DNA of 64,000 nt from Marisediminicola antarctica (GCF_009930795.1 NZ_CP017146.1:1240001-1304000); one strand, 5' to 3'. Positions 1 to 10,600 are shown, counted from the stretch's first letter. Notes: generated from the letters alone by a model not told the origin. Numbers and translations are program-made.

Positions 1-1274
1 ACGACGTAGTACGCGGTTGGCACCGCTTCGCCCTCCGGCACCGTGCGCGCGACCGAGACGAAGTGGGCGACCCGCCGGGCGAAGAGCACCATGGCGAGGA
101 TGACTCCGGCGATGACGCCGATTGCGAGGTTGTGGGTGATCACGACGATGACGACGGTGGAGAGCATGACGGCGGTCTCACTCTTCGGCATCCGCTTCAG
201 GGTCGCCGGGCGGATGCTGTGCCAGTCGATCGTCGCGACGGAGACCATGATCATGACCGCGACGAGTGCCGCCATCGGAATGACCGCGACGAGGTCGCCG
301 AGGCCGACCACGAGGATCAGCAGGAAGACCCCAGCGAGGAAGGTGGAGATGCGGGTGCGCGCGCCCGACGCCTTCACGTTGATCATCGTCTGGCCGATCA
401 TCGCGCATCCGCCCATGCCGCCGAAGAGCCCGGAGAGCATGTTTGCGACACCCTGGCCCCACGCCTCACGGGTCTTCCGCGAGTGCGTGTCGGTGATCTC
501 GTCGACGAGCTTCGCGGTCATGAGCGACTCGAGCAGCCCGACGAGCGCCATCGCGAGAGAGTAGGGCGCGATGATCTGGAACGTCTCCCAGTTGAGCGGC
601 ACGTCGGGGATGAACAGCTCGGGCAGGCTGGTCGGCAGCTCACCCTGGTCGCCGACCGTGGGAACGGCGATCGCCATCGTGACGACCGCGGCAGTGATGA
701 GCACGATCGCGACGAGCGGGGCCGGCACGACCTTGGTCAGTCGCGGCATGACGACCATGATCAGGATGCCGACCGCGACAAGCGGGTAGACCAGCCACGG
801 CACCCCGATGAGGTGGGGGAGCTGGGCGGTGAAGATGAGGATCGCGAGCGCGTTGACGAACCCGACCATGACGCTGCGGGGGATGAAGCGCATGAGCTTT
901 GCGACGCCGATCACGCCGAGCACCACTTGGAAGATGCCGCCGAGGATGACGGTGGCGATGAAGTACTCCAGGCCGTACTCGCGGGCCACGGGCGCGATGA
1001 CGAGAGCGATCGCACCGGTCGCCGCGGTGATCATGGCGGGGCGGCCGCCGAGGAACGCGATCGACACGGCCATGACGAACGAGGAGAACAGCCCGACCCG
1101 CGGGTCGACCCCGGCGATGATCGAGAAGGAGATCGCCTCGGGGATGAGCGCCATGGCGACCACGAGGCCGGCGAGCACCTCGCGGGTGAGTATGCGCGGC
1201 GTGCGCAGCGCGGTCATCACCGACGGGTCGGCCCGGTAGCGGTCGGGCGGGTCGGGCTTCTGGACAATGGCCAT
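1..1274 (-). CDS. SulP family anion transporter (3' end outside window)
   Basis: Inner-membrane inorganic anion transporter of the SulP (SLC26) family, likely carrying sulfate or bicarbonate; the substrate cannot be told from sequence. About 424 residues are visible. After a short cytoplasmic N-terminus the segment LAGLVVAMALIPEAISFSII matches the SulP signature in the first membrane helices, followed by many hydrophobic helices and the family-typical stretch GLFGGMGGCAMIGQTMIN near residue 280. A C-terminal STAS domain, if present, would lie beyond base 1. The ATG at 1272-1274 has GGAG about 7 bases upstream. It is divergent from a MerR regulator, and a perfect palindrome in the shared promoter region suggests control by that regulator. 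Confidence 0.9.
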   Translation of the reverse strand, partial: MAIVQKPDPPDRYRADPSVMTALRTPRILTREVLAGLVVAMALIPEAISFSIIAGVDPRVGLFSSFVMAVSIAFLGGRPAMITAATGAIALVIAPVAREYGLEYFIATVILGGIFQVVLGVIGVAKLMRFIPRSVMVGFVNALAILIFTAQLPHLIGVPWLVYPLVAVGILIMVVMPRLTKVVPAPLVAIVLITAAVVTMAIAVPTVGDQGELPTSLPELFIPDVPLNWETFQIIAPYSLAMALVGLLESLMTAKLVDEITDTHSRKTREAWGQGVANMLSGLFGGMGGCAMIGQTMINVKASGARTRISTFLAGVFLLILVVGLGDLVAVIPMAALVAVMIMVSVATIDWHSIRPATLKRMPKSETAVMLSTVVIVVITHNLAIGVIAGVILAMVLFARRVAHFVSVARTVPEGEAVPTAYYV

Positions 1275-1388
1275 GGGAGTCTCCAGTAACGAGATGATTC
1301 GGCGGATGCCGGGCGGGATGGGCGTCGCGCGCAGCGTTACGCGGAGATTGGGAGGTCGACGGGCGTGGCCGGTCGACATCCGAACTCT

Positions 1389-1404
1389 ACCCTAACGTTA
1401 GGGT
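1389..1404. promoter_or_regulatory. MerR-type palindromic operator
   Basis: ACCCTAACGTTAGGGT is a perfect 16-bp palindrome in the 165-bp gap between the divergent sulP and merR starts. MerR regulators bind dyads of this size between the -35 and -10 boxes, so it is the likely operator for autoregulation and for the transporter. The role is inferred from position and symmetry. Confidence 0.65.
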
Positions 1405-1439
1405 TGGATGTGAGATGCCGAAGTGGCCGAAGGGACAAC

Positions 1440-1829
1440 ATGAGCGCGGATGCAGGCCCGGAGACGATGCACATCGGCGAGCTGGCCGAGAAGACCGGCC
1501 TGTCGCTGCGCACCATTCGCCACTACGACGATGTGGGCCTGCTCAAGGCATCCGGTCGAACCGAGGGAGGATTCCGGCTCTACAGCCAAGACGACCTGAC
1601 CCGGCTCATGCTCATCCGACGCATGAAGCCACTCGGGTTCTCGCTCGAGGAAATGACCAATCTGCTCGGCGTCATTGACACGCTGCAGGCAGGCGCGCCG
1701 GGTTCCGATAGCCTAGAGGTACGTTCCCGGTTGGATCGCTTCATCGATCAGGCCGTCGAACGCAGGCAGACGCTCGAGAGACAGCTCGAGATGGCCGACG
1801 AATTCCTGGAACTTCTCCGCCGCCAATAG
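1440..1829 (+). CDS. MerR family transcriptional regulator
   Basis: 129-residue regulator with the MerR winged helix-turn-helix at residues ~10-78 (HIGELAEKTGLSLRTIRHYD, then GLL and FRLY) and a C-terminal coiled coil (residues ~90-128) for dimerisation. There are no conserved cysteines of the metal-sensing type in the C-terminus, so the effector is unknown. ATG 1440 is preceded by AAGGGA; an internal ATG at 1467 (MHIGELAEK) is an alternative start that fits the usual family N-terminus. It is divergent from the SulP transporter, with a perfect operator palindrome 36 bp upstream, which suggests a one-gene transport switch. Confidence 0.88.
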   Translation: MSADAGPETMHIGELAEKTGLSLRTIRHYDDVGLLKASGRTEGGFRLYSQDDLTRLMLIRRMKPLGFSLEEMTNLLGVIDTLQAGAPGSDSLEVRSRLDRFIDQAVERRQTLERQLEMADEFLELLRRQ

Positions 1830-1970
1830 GCAGCGCGCGATGCCATCGCGACCCGCGCAGTGGCCCAGATCGGCCCGGGCGGTTCGACGCCGCCCCCACA
1901 AACCCCGCAGTGAAATAAGGCCCGCGAAACGCCAGGAGGCGTCGGGCAGACAATCCAAGAAACGAGCACC

Positions 1971-3659
1971 ATGATCAACCACCACCACCTCGACCTGCCG
2001 TCACCGCCGAAGCTGCCCAAGGGAGGCCTGCGGGTCACCCCGCTCGGCGGACTCGGCGAGATCGGTCGGAACATGACCGTGTTCGAGCACCAGGGCAAGC
2101 TCCTCATCGTCGACTGCGGCGTGCTGTTCCCCGAGGACAACCAGCCCGGCATCAACGTGATCCTGCCCGACTTCAGCTCGATCCGGCACCGCCTGAACGA
2201 CATCGTCGCGATCGTGCTCACCCACGGCCATGAGGACCACATCGGCGGAGTGCCGTATCTCATCAAGGAACGCAAGAACATTCCCGTGGTGGGTTCCAAG
2301 CTCACCCTCGCCTTCGTCGGCGCGAAGTTCCAGGAGGAGCGCCTGTCACCCCCCGTCGTCGAGGTCGTCGCGGGCGAGAAGCGCTCATTCGGCCCGTTCG
2401 ACCTCGAGTTCGTCGCCGTGAACCACTCCATCCCCGACGGGCTCGCCATCGCGATCCGCACCGAGGCCGGCCTCGTCCTGCACACCGGCGACTTCAAGAT
2501 GGACCAGTTCCCCCTCGACAAGCGCATCACCGACCTCGGTGCCTTCGCCCGCCTCGCCGAGGAGGGCGTCGACCTCTTCCTCACCGACTCGACCAACGCC
2601 GAGGTTCCCGGATTCACGACCTCGGAAGAGGACATCCGCCCGGCGATCGACGCGGTGTTCCGCACCTCGCCGCGACGCATCGTCGTGTCGAGCTTCGCGA
2701 GCCACGTGCACCGGATCCAGCAGGTGCTGGATGCCGCCGTCAAGAACGACCGCAAGGTCGCGTTCGTCGGCCGGTCGATGGTGCGCAACATGGGGATCGC
2801 CTCCGACCTCGGCTACCTCAACGTTCCCAAGGGCCTCGTCGTCGACCTCAAGACCCTCGAGAAGCTCCCCGATGACAAGATGGTGCTCGTCTGCACCGGC
2901 TCGCAGGGCGAGCCGATGGCGGCCCTGTCGCGCATGGCCAACCGCGAGCACATCATCGAGATCGGCGACGGCGACACCGTGCTGCTCGCGAGCTCGCTCA
3001 TCCCCGGCAACGAGAACGCGATCTACCGCGTCATCAACGGACTCATCCGCTGGGGCGCGAACGTCGTGCACAAGGGCAACGCGAAGGTGCACGTCTCGGG
3101 CCACGCGAGCGCCGGCGAGCTCGTCTACTGCTACAACATCGTCAAGCCCCGCAACGTCATGCCCGTGCACGGCGAATGGCGCCACCTCACGGCGAATGCC
3201 GAGCTCGCTGTGCGCACCGGCGTTCCGGAGGACCGCGTGATCATCGCGGAAGACGGCGTCGTCGTCGACCTCGTGAACGGCCGCGCGTCGATCGTCGGCA
3301 AGGTCAAGGCGGACCTCGTGTTCGTCGATGGCATGTCGATCGGCGTGGCCTCCGAGGAGGCGCTGAGCGACCGTCGGATGCTCGCCGAAGACGGCGCGAT
3401 CACGATCCTCGGCATCCTCGACACCAAGACGGGCCTGCTCGCCGAGCCCATCGAGTTCTTCGCGCGCGGCTTCGCGCACGATGACGAGTGGATCCGCGGC
3501 GCGACGAAGGCGATCGACGACGCGATAGTGTCGGCGAACCAGAGCAAGCGAGTGGACGGCGCGGCGCTCGAGGTGCTGCTGACCCGCACGATGAACCGTT
3601 GGATGCAGCGCAAGTACCGCCGCACGCCCGTGATCACGTCGATCGTCGTCGACGCCTGA
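1971..3659 (+). CDS. rnj: Ribonuclease J
   Basis: 562-residue metallo-beta-lactamase/beta-CASP ribonuclease with 5'-to-3' exonuclease and endonuclease activity in mRNA decay and rRNA maturation. The zinc motif HGHEDH lies at residues 85-90. Other hallmarks are the HTGDFK segment, the beta-CASP core (SSFASHVHRI, VGRSMVRNMG, CTGSQGEP, SSLIPGNE) and VHVSGHAS before the C-terminal domain. Length is normal for actinobacterial RNase J. ATG 1971 is used; a purine-rich AGGAGG lies about 30 bases upstream and no close Shine-Dalgarno is obvious. It is monocistronic or followed by prfC after a 28-base gap. Cytoplasmic. Confidence 0.96.
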   Translation: MINHHHLDLPSPPKLPKGGLRVTPLGGLGEIGRNMTVFEHQGKLLIVDCGVLFPEDNQPGINVILPDFSSIRHRLNDIVAIVLTHGHEDHIGGVPYLIKERKNIPVVGSKLTLAFVGAKFQEERLSPPVVEVVAGEKRSFGPFDLEFVAVNHSIPDGLAIAIRTEAGLVLHTGDFKMDQFPLDKRITDLGAFARLAEEGVDLFLTDSTNAEVPGFTTSEEDIRPAIDAVFRTSPRRIVVSSFASHVHRIQQVLDAAVKNDRKVAFVGRSMVRNMGIASDLGYLNVPKGLVVDLKTLEKLPDDKMVLVCTGSQGEPMAALSRMANREHIIEIGDGDTVLLASSLIPGNENAIYRVINGLIRWGANVVHKGNAKVHVSGHASAGELVYCYNIVKPRNVMPVHGEWRHLTANAELAVRTGVPEDRVIIAEDGVVVDLVNGRASIVGKVKADLVFVDGMSIGVASEEALSDRRMLAEDGAITILGILDTKTGLLAEPIEFFARGFAHDDEWIRGATKAIDDAIVSANQSKRVDGAALEVLLTRTMNRWMQRKYRRTPVITSIVVDA

Positions 3660-3687
3660 TTCGAGCATCCACAACGGGAGAGAAACC

Positions 3688-5292
3688 ATGAGCGCGGTCG
3701 AAACGAGGGACGGCGTCGACAACCTGCGGGTTCTCGACGAGGCCCTCAAGCGGCGAACCATCGCCGTGATCTCCCATCCGGATGCCGGAAAGTCCACCCT
3801 CACCGAGGCGCTGCTGCTGCACGCGCACGCCATCGGTCAGGCTGGGGCGACTCACGGCAAGGCCGGCCGGCGGGCGACCGTGTCGGACTGGATGACGATG
3901 GAGAAGGAACGCGGCATCTCGATCAGCTCCGCGGCGATCCAGTTCACCCACCGCGACACGATCATCAACCTCGTCGACACCCCCGGCCACGCGGACTTCT
4001 CGGAGGACACCTATCGGGTGCTCGCCGCGGTGGATGCCGCCGTCATGCTCGTCGACGCAGCCAAGGGCCTCGAGTCGCAGACCATGAAGCTCTTCGAGGT
4101 GTGTAAACGCCGCGGCATCCCGCTCATCACGATGATCAATAAGTGGGACCGTCCCGGCGGCGACGCCCTCGCCCTGATGGACGAGATCGAGAAGCGCACC
4201 GGCCTCTTCCCGACGCCGCTCACCTGGCCGGTCGGCGAGTCGGGGGACTTCCGCGGACTCGTCGACTGCGACAGCGGGCAGTTCGTGCGCTTCCACCGCA
4301 CAGCCGGGGGAGCGACAATCGCGAGCGAGGAGACGGTGCCGGCCGAGGACGCGACCGCGATCGCCGGGCCCGCATGGCAGACGGCGGTCGAGGAGACCGG
4401 GCTGCTGCGCGAGGAGGGGCACCGTCACGACGAGTCGCTCTTTCTCTCTGCCGCGTCGACCCCCGTGCTGTTCGGTGCCGCGGCGCTCAACATCGGCGTG
4501 CGCCAGCTGCTCGACACCCTCGTCGACCTTGCGCCGTCCGCCGAGGCCCGCGCCGACACATCAGGCGTGCGCCGGGCGGTGAACTCCGCCTTCTCCGGGT
4601 TCGTGTTCAAGGTGCAGTCCGGAATGGACTCGAACCACCGTGACCGGGTGGCCTTCGTGCGCGTCTGCTCCGGCGTGTTCGAGCGCGGGATGACCGTGAC
4701 CCACGAGCCGAGCGGTCGCCCGTTCGCGACCAAGTACGCCCAGCAGATGTTCGGCAAGGACCGCGAGACCGTCGACATGGCGTGGCCAGGCGACATCGTC
4801 GGTCTCATCAACGCCTCGGCGCTTCGCCCCGGGGACACCCTGTTCACAGGCGGCCCGGTCGTCTACCCGCCGATGCCGAGGTTCCAGCCCGAGCACTTCC
4901 GGGCGGTGCGTTCCACAGACAGCAGCAAGCACAAGCAGTTCCGCAAGGGTATCGAGCAGCTCGACCACGAGGGCGTCATCCAGGTGCTGCACTCCGACCG
5001 TCGCGGGGACCAGACGCCGATCCTCGCCGCCGTCGGCCCCATGCAGTTCGAGGTCGCGGCCGAGCGGATGGCGAACGAGTACCGCGCGCCGATCGCATTC
5101 GATGCGCTGCCGTACACAGTCGCCTGCCTGATCGACGCGGAGACGGCGAAGGTGCTTGCGAAGCACTCCTCGATCGAGGTGACGATGGCCTCCGACGGCC
5201 GGATGATCGCTCTGTTTGCCAATGAGTGGAAGCTCCGGACGCTGCGGCGCGAGCATCCGGAACTCACACTCGACTCGGTCTCGGCCGAGTGA
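3688..5292 (+). CDS. prfC: Peptide chain release factor 3
   Basis: 534-residue translational GTPase that recycles RF1/RF2 from the ribosome after termination. G-domain motifs: SHPDAGKS (29-36), the effector-loop region ending ERGISIS (~74-80), DTPGH (97-101) and NKWD (151-154). These are followed by domain II and the RF3-specific C-terminal domain. RF3 rather than EF-G is indicated by length, the HPDAGKST P-loop and the end of the protein. ATG 3688 has GGGAGA upstream. It lies 28 bases after rnj. A large inverted repeat element begins 12 bases past its stop. Confidence 0.96.
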   Translation: MSAVETRDGVDNLRVLDEALKRRTIAVISHPDAGKSTLTEALLLHAHAIGQAGATHGKAGRRATVSDWMTMEKERGISISSAAIQFTHRDTIINLVDTPGHADFSEDTYRVLAAVDAAVMLVDAAKGLESQTMKLFEVCKRRGIPLITMINKWDRPGGDALALMDEIEKRTGLFPTPLTWPVGESGDFRGLVDCDSGQFVRFHRTAGGATIASEETVPAEDATAIAGPAWQTAVEETGLLREEGHRHDESLFLSAASTPVLFGAAALNIGVRQLLDTLVDLAPSAEARADTSGVRRAVNSAFSGFVFKVQSGMDSNHRDRVAFVRVCSGVFERGMTVTHEPSGRPFATKYAQQMFGKDRETVDMAWPGDIVGLINASALRPGDTLFTGGPVVYPPMPRFQPEHFRAVRSTDSSKHKQFRKGIEQLDHEGVIQVLHSDRRGDQTPILAAVGPMQFEVAAERMANEYRAPIAFDALPYTVACLIDAETAKVLAKHSSIEVTMASDGRMIALFANEWKLRTLRREHPELTLDSVSAE

Positions 5293-5303
5293 CGCTCTCG
5301 TTT

Positions 5304-5599
5304 CTTTCATCATTCAGGAGTGACGGTGTGGTCGGGCTGTCATGATTCAGGAGTGGTGGTCTGGTCGGGCTGTCAGCATTCAGGAATCTGGGCTTCTGTC
5401 GGGCGGCAGGATTCAGGGGTTCGGTGTGCCAGGGACGCCTCCTCGCTCTGTAACGCCGCTGTACCGCCCGCGGATGCTGGGCGGCAGGCGGCAAACCGAG
5501 TTCGACTAGTCGGGCACTCCTGAATGATGACAGTCGTTCCTGCCTGTCACTCCTGAATGGTGACAGCCCGACCACACCGTCACTCCTGAATGATGAAAG
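5304..5599. repeat. TIR-bounded palindromic repeat element, copy 1
   Basis: 296-bp non-coding element bounded by CTTTCATCATTCAGGAG and its exact reverse complement. The inverted repeat here reaches about 52 bp with two mismatches. Inside, a ~34-bp unit containing ATTCAGGAGT recurs four times in forward orientation (5304-5430) and three times inverted (5508-5599), around an unrelated centre. It fills the gap between the converging 3' ends of prfC and the short-chain dehydrogenase gene. No open reading frame or target-site duplication was seen. Two shorter relatives lie at 36196-36327 and 40575-40833. It could act as a long bidirectional hairpin at transcript ends. Confidence 0.85.
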
Positions 5600-5611
5600 C
5601 GACGCGGCCGG

Positions 5612-6400
5612 TCAGCGCGGCGCCATGCGGATCGCGCCGTCGAGGCGGATCGTCTCGCCGTTGAGCATCGGGTTGCGCACGATGTGCTCGACTAGCGCGG
5701 CGTACTCGTCCGGCCGGCCGAGCCTGGCCGGATGCGGCACCTGCGCGCCGAGAGAGTCGCGCGCCGCCTGGGGCAGCCCCGCCATCATCGGCGTCTCGAA
5801 GATTCCCGGCGCGATGGTCACGACCCGGATGAGGTGCTGCGCGAGCTCGCGCGCGATCGGCAGGGTCATCCCCGCGACCCCCGCCTTGGATGCCGAGTAG
5901 GCGGCCTGGCCGATCTGCCCGTCGAAAGCGGCGACGGATGCCGTGGTGACGATGACGCCCCGCTCCCCGCCGGTCGCATCTTCGGAAGCGCCGTGCGGAT
6001 CGGCGAGCGGCTCGGTCTGCGCCATCGCCGCCGCGGCGAGGCGGATGACGTTGAAGGTGCCGGTGAGGTTGACCCGGATGATGCGCTCGAAGTCCTCGAG
6101 CGGCAGCGGACCCGCGCGCCCGACGACCCGGCCGCCGGTGGCGATACCGGCACACGCCACGACGATCCGCAGCGGCCCGAGCCCGGCGGCCGTCTCCACG
6201 GCGAGCTGTACCTGATCGGCATCCGCCACGTCGGCCGCGAGGAAGACAAACCCGTGCTCCGCCGCGACGGCCTCGCCGGCAGAATGGGACAGGCCGACGA
6301 TTACGACGGTCGCGCCGGCCTCGCGCATCAGCCGCGCGGTGGCGAGGCCGAGCCCGGAGGCCCCGCCGGTGACAAGGGCGACGGCTCCGCGTATCTCCAT
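5612..6400 (-). CDS. Short-chain dehydrogenase (3-hydroxyacyl-CoA dehydrogenase-like)
   Basis: 262-residue SDR oxidoreductase, probably NAD-dependent 3-hydroxyacyl-CoA (HSD17B10-like) dehydrogenase. The Rossmann motif TGGASGLG is at residues 11-18, ACAG-type NAG equivalent at 82-85, catalytic Ser in TTAS near 152-155, and YSASK at 168-172. The C-terminus ([16 protein letters not shown]) is typical of acyl-CoA SDRs. ATG 6400 is two bases after the stop of the upstream thiolase gene, so the two are co-transcribed. The pair would carry out the last two steps of fatty or branched acyl-CoA beta-oxidation. Confidence 0.9.
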   Translation of the reverse strand: MEIRGAVALVTGGASGLGLATARLMREAGATVVIVGLSHSAGEAVAAEHGFVFLAADVADADQVQLAVETAAGLGPLRIVVACAGIATGGRVVGRAGPLPLEDFERIIRVNLTGTFNVIRLAAAAMAQTEPLADPHGASEDATGGERGVIVTTASVAAFDGQIGQAAYSASKAGVAGMTLPIARELAQHLIRVVTIAPGIFETPMMAGLPQAARDSLGAQVPHPARLGRPDEYAALVEHIVRNPMLNGETIRLDGAIRMAPR

Positions 6401-6402
6401 GG

Positions 6403-7557
6403 CTAGATCCTCTCGATGATCGTGGCGTTGGCCATGCCGCCGCCCTCGCACATGGCCTGCAGGCCGAACCGCCCGCCGCCGTGTTCGAGTCCGTTGAGCA
6501 GGGTGGTGAGCAGCCGGGTGCCGGAGGAGCCGAGAGGATGCCCCAGCGCGATCGCCCCACCGCGCGGGTTCACCCGGTCGGGGTCAGCGTGCAGCTTCTG
6601 CTGCCAGGCGAGCGGGACCGACGCGAATGCCTCGTTGACCTCGAACAGGTCGATGTCGTCGATGCCGAGGCCGGAGCGGGCCAGGATGCGCGTGGTGGCG
6701 GGGATGATTCCGGTGAGCATCTCGATCGGGTCGGAGCCGACGACGGTGAAGCTGCGGAACCTCGCCCGCGGGGTGAGGCCGAGCAGCGCGGCCTTCTCCT
6801 CGCTCATGATGAGCACCGCGGAGGCACCGTCGGTGAGGGGCGAGGAGTTGCCGGCGGTGATGCGCCAGTCGATTTCGGGGAACCTGCGCGCCATCGCCTC
6901 GTCCCGGAACGCGGGCGCCAGCTCGGCGAGCCCCTCAGCGGTTGTGGCGGGACGGACGGTCTCATCGGTGGTGCGCCCGTCGATCGGCAGCACCTCGGAG
7001 GAGAAGTCGGCGGCGGCCGCGAGCGCGTGCGATCGGGCCGCGAACGCGTCGAGGTTCTGCCGGCTGAGACCGAACCGCGCGGCGATGAGCTCGGCGGAGA
7101 TGCCCTGGCCGATCAGCCCGCCCGGGTAGCGCGCGCCGATTCGCTCGCCGTAGGGGTCGGCTCCGATGGTGGAGCTGCCGATCGGGTTCTGGCTCATGAG
7201 CTCGACGCCGCAGGCGATCACGACGTCGTACGCGCCCGCGATGACGCCCTGCGCGGCGAACGATGCCGCCTGCTGGCTCGAGCCGCACTGTCGGTCGATC
7301 GTGGTGCCGGGAACGGACTCGGGGAAGCCGGCCGCGAGCACCGCGTTGCGGGTGACGTTGAACGACTGGGCGCCGACCTGCGACACGCATCCGCCGATCA
7401 CGTCGTCGACCAGCGCCGGATCGAGCCCGCTGCGATCGACGAGCGCGGCAAGGGTCTGGGCGAGCAGGTCGACCGGGTGGTGGCTCGAGAGCGCACCACC
7501 TGGCTTTCCCCGGCCGGAGGGCGTGCGGATGGCGTCGACGATGACGGCTGTTGTCAT
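6403..7557 (-). CDS. Acetyl-CoA C-acyltransferase (thiolase)
   Basis: 384-residue thiolase II that cleaves 3-ketoacyl-CoA with CoA, or condenses acyl-CoAs. The acylated nucleophile is Cys91 in [10 protein letters not shown]; the C-terminal catalytic segments [10 protein letters not shown] (His) and CEGGGMANA (Cys) are present. Length is normal. It starts at ATG 7557, about 60 bases downstream of the hrpA stop. The SDR gene follows after 2 bases, which supports a two-gene beta-oxidation operon. The chain-length preference cannot be told. Confidence 0.93.
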   Translation of the reverse strand: MTTAVIVDAIRTPSGRGKPGGALSSHHPVDLLAQTLAALVDRSGLDPALVDDVIGGCVSQVGAQSFNVTRNAVLAAGFPESVPGTTIDRQCGSSQQAASFAAQGVIAGAYDVVIACGVELMSQNPIGSSTIGADPYGERIGARYPGGLIGQGISAELIAARFGLSRQNLDAFAARSHALAAAADFSSEVLPIDGRTTDETVRPATTAEGLAELAPAFRDEAMARRFPEIDWRITAGNSSPLTDGASAVLIMSEEKAALLGLTPRARFRSFTVVGSDPIEMLTGIIPATTRILARSGLGIDDIDLFEVNEAFASVPLAWQQKLHADPDRVNPRGGAIALGHPLGSSGTRLLTTLLNGLEHGGGRFGLQAMCEGGGMANATIIERI

Positions 7558-7617
7558 TCTTCGACTCTACGCGGGGGACGCCGGGGCCGCCGGAGGCGTG
7601 GCCGCCGGGAGCAGGGT

Positions 7618-10600
7618 CTATGGCGCGAGCGCCTTGACGATGCGCTGCAGGCTCACCGGCTCGGCCGTGCGCAACTGCTGCGCAAACAGGCTTACGCGCA
7701 GCTCCTCGAGCAGCCAGCGCACCCGCACGAGGCGCTCGGGCGCATCCGGGGGGAGCGGGATGCGGCCGCCGGCGGCGACGAACCGCTCCATCGCCCGGGC
7801 GACCTCATTCTGGCTTACCCGGTCTTGGGCGACGGCGGTCGGCAGTTTGTCGAGCCGGGCCGACACGGCACGCAGGTACCGTGGCAGGTGCTTCAGTTGG
7901 GTCACGCCGGTAGCGGAGATGAACCCCGGATAAATGAGCGCCGCGATCTGCGCGCGCACGTCGGTCAGGGCCGGCAGCAACGTCATGCTCGTCGTCTTCG
8001 TGATCGCCCGCTCGGCGTCCCGGGCCGCAGCGAGGCTCGAGGTGACGACCGAGACGACGCCGTAGAGCGAGTCGATCAGGCCGGCCGAGATGGCCGCGCG
8101 GGCGGCCTCGTACTCGGTGCGGGTCCAGAGCAGGCCGCCGGGCGCCATCTCCCGCAGTGCGTCGTCCATCACAGCGACGAGGCAGTCGTCGAACAGCGCC
8201 TGCACGTTCTGGTACGGGCTCGAGGCAAGGGTCAGCTTCTCGGTCTGGCTGAGATGGTCGCGCACCCACGAGAGCGGCGACGGGATCGCGAGCAGCAGCA
8301 GGCGCCGGATGCCGCCGGGCAGCGCCGCCGCCTGATCCTCGGTCGTCGCCATGACGCGCAGCGCGACGCTCTGACCCTCGTCGACGAGCGTCGGGTAGCC
8401 GCGGATGACGGTGCCGCCGCGCCGGGTGTCGACTACCTTCGGCAGCTCGTCGAAGTCCCAGGTGACAAGGGCCGAGCGTTCGAGGGCGTGCGGGGTGGCC
8501 TCGGTGACCTTCGCGACCGACTCCCGCACGCGCGACTTGAGCTTGTGCTGCAGTGTCGGGAGGTCTTTGGCCCGCGCGACCTGGGTGCCGCGGTCGTCGA
8601 CGACGGCGAAGGTGATTCGCAGGTGCGGGGCGACCCGCTCCGGGTCGAAGTCGCCCGGATCGACGGGGGTGTGGGTCTTGCGCTGGATCATGTCGGCGAG
8701 GTACGCGGTGATCGGGGTGCCCTCCAGCTCCTCGATCGGCAGTCCCCGGGCGTTCTCCAGCAGGCGTCTGGCCCACTCGGCCGCGGGCACAACGTTGCGG
8801 CGGATCGCCTTCGGCAGGCTTTTGATGAGCGCCGTGACGAGCTCCTCCCGGAGCCCCGGCACCTGCCAGTCGAAGCCGGCGGGGGAGAGCCGGGCGACGA
8901 GCGCGAGAGGGATCTTCACCGTGACGCCGTCGTCCTCGGCGCCGGGCTCGAAACGGTAGCTCAGCCCCAGCCGCTGGTCGCCCTGGTCCCACCAGGTCGG
9001 GAACTCGTTCTCGTCGATACCGGCCTCGGCCTCGTCCTCGTCGATGAGGTTCTCGGCGGTCATCGTGAGCAGGTCGGGGGTCTCGAGGCGCGCCTTCTTC
9101 CACCACGACTCGAACGAGCGGGTCGAATATACGTCGGAGGGAATGCGCCGGTGGTAGAACTCGAAGACCGTCTCGTCGTCGACGAGGATGTCGCGTCGGC
9201 GGGTGCGCTCCTCACGCTCGGCGAGCTCCTTACGCAGCGCGCGGTTGTCCCGCTCGAAGGCCGTGACGCGCTTGTCGAGCCGGTCGGTCTCCCAGTCGCT
9301 CTCGACAAGCGCGTGCCGGATGAACAGCTCGCGTGCGTACGCCGGGTCGATGCGCGAGAACTGCACCCGCCGCCGCTCGACGATCGGCACCCCGTAGAGC
9401 GTGACGCGCTCGTACGCGACGACCTGGCCCTGCTTCTTTTCCCAGTGTGGCTCGCCATAGCTGCGCTTGGCGAGGTCGCCGGCGAGCGGCTCGGCCCAGG
9501 CCGGATCGATTGCGGCGCTGACCCGGGCGAATAGGCGGCTGGTCTCGACCAGTTCCGCGCTCATCACGGCATCCGGCTGCTTCTTCGCAAGGGCCGAGCC
9601 GGGGAAGATCAGGAACCGCACCTGGCGCGCGCCGACGTAGTCCTTCTTCTGGCGGTCCTTGATGCCGATCTGGCTGAGCAGCCCGGCGAGCAGCGACTTG
9701 TGGATACCGACCGGGTTCACGCTTGGATCGTTGATGCTGAGCTGGAGGGGCTTCGCCATGCGTTGCAGCTGCCGGTAGACATCCCCCCACTCCCGGATGC
9801 GGAGGAAGTTGAGGTACTCCGCCTTGCACAGGCGGCGGAACGCGCTCGACGAGAGCTCGCTCTCCTTCTCCTTGAGGTAGTTCCAGATGTTGAGCAGCGT
9901 CAGGAAGTCGCTCGTCGGGTCGGTGAATCGCGCGTGCTGCTGGTCCGCCTGTGCGCGGCGCTCGAGCGGGCGCTCCCGCGGGTCCTGGATGCTGAGGGCG
10001 GCCACGATCGCCATCACCTCGCGCGTCGTGCCGTGCTGCTTCGACTCGACCACCATGCGGCCCAGGCGCGGGTCGATCGGCAGTTGCGCCAGCTGACGGC
10101 CGACCTTGGTGATGCGGTTGTCGCTCGTGACCGCGCCGAGCTCGCGCAGCAGGTCGAGCCCGTCCTTGATTCCGCGAGAGTCCGGCGGCTGCAGGAACGG
10201 GAACGCGGCGATGTCGCCCAGGCCGAGTGAGATCATCTGCAGGATAACCGCGGCGAGGTTCGTGCGCAGGATCTCCGGCTCGGTGTACTCCGGGCGGCGG
10301 GCGAAGTCCTGCTCCGAGTAGAGCCGGATCGCGATGCCGTCGCTTGTGCGGCCCGAGCGGCCGGAGCGCTGGTTCGCCGACGCCTGCGAGATGGCCTCGA
10401 TCGGCAGGCGCTGCACCTTGGCGCGCACGCTGTACCGGGAGATCCGCGCCATGCCGGCGTCGACGACGTAGCGGATGCCGGGAACCGTGAGGCTCGTCTC
10501 GGCGACGTTGGTGGCGAGGATGATGCGGCGCCGGGTTCCAGGGGTGCCCGAGGGGCGGAACACCTTGTGCTGGTCGGCGGCGCTCAGCCTGCCGTACAGC

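Noticed and set aside
63-1289. 408-codon plus-strand frame rich in Asp, His and Arg
   Set aside because: It is the antisense shadow of the SulP transporter, whose minus-strand product has clear family motifs.
5304-5599. CRISPR-like array of ~34-bp ATTCAGGAG units
   Set aside because: Units are imperfect, switch orientation midway, have no constant-length spacers and no cas genes are nearby. They form an inverted-repeat element.
6481-9534. 1017-codon open frame on the plus strand
   Set aside because: It is antisense to thiolase and hrpA, has no recognisable domain and the Asp/Arg/Glu/Gly composition of a GC-rich shadow frame.
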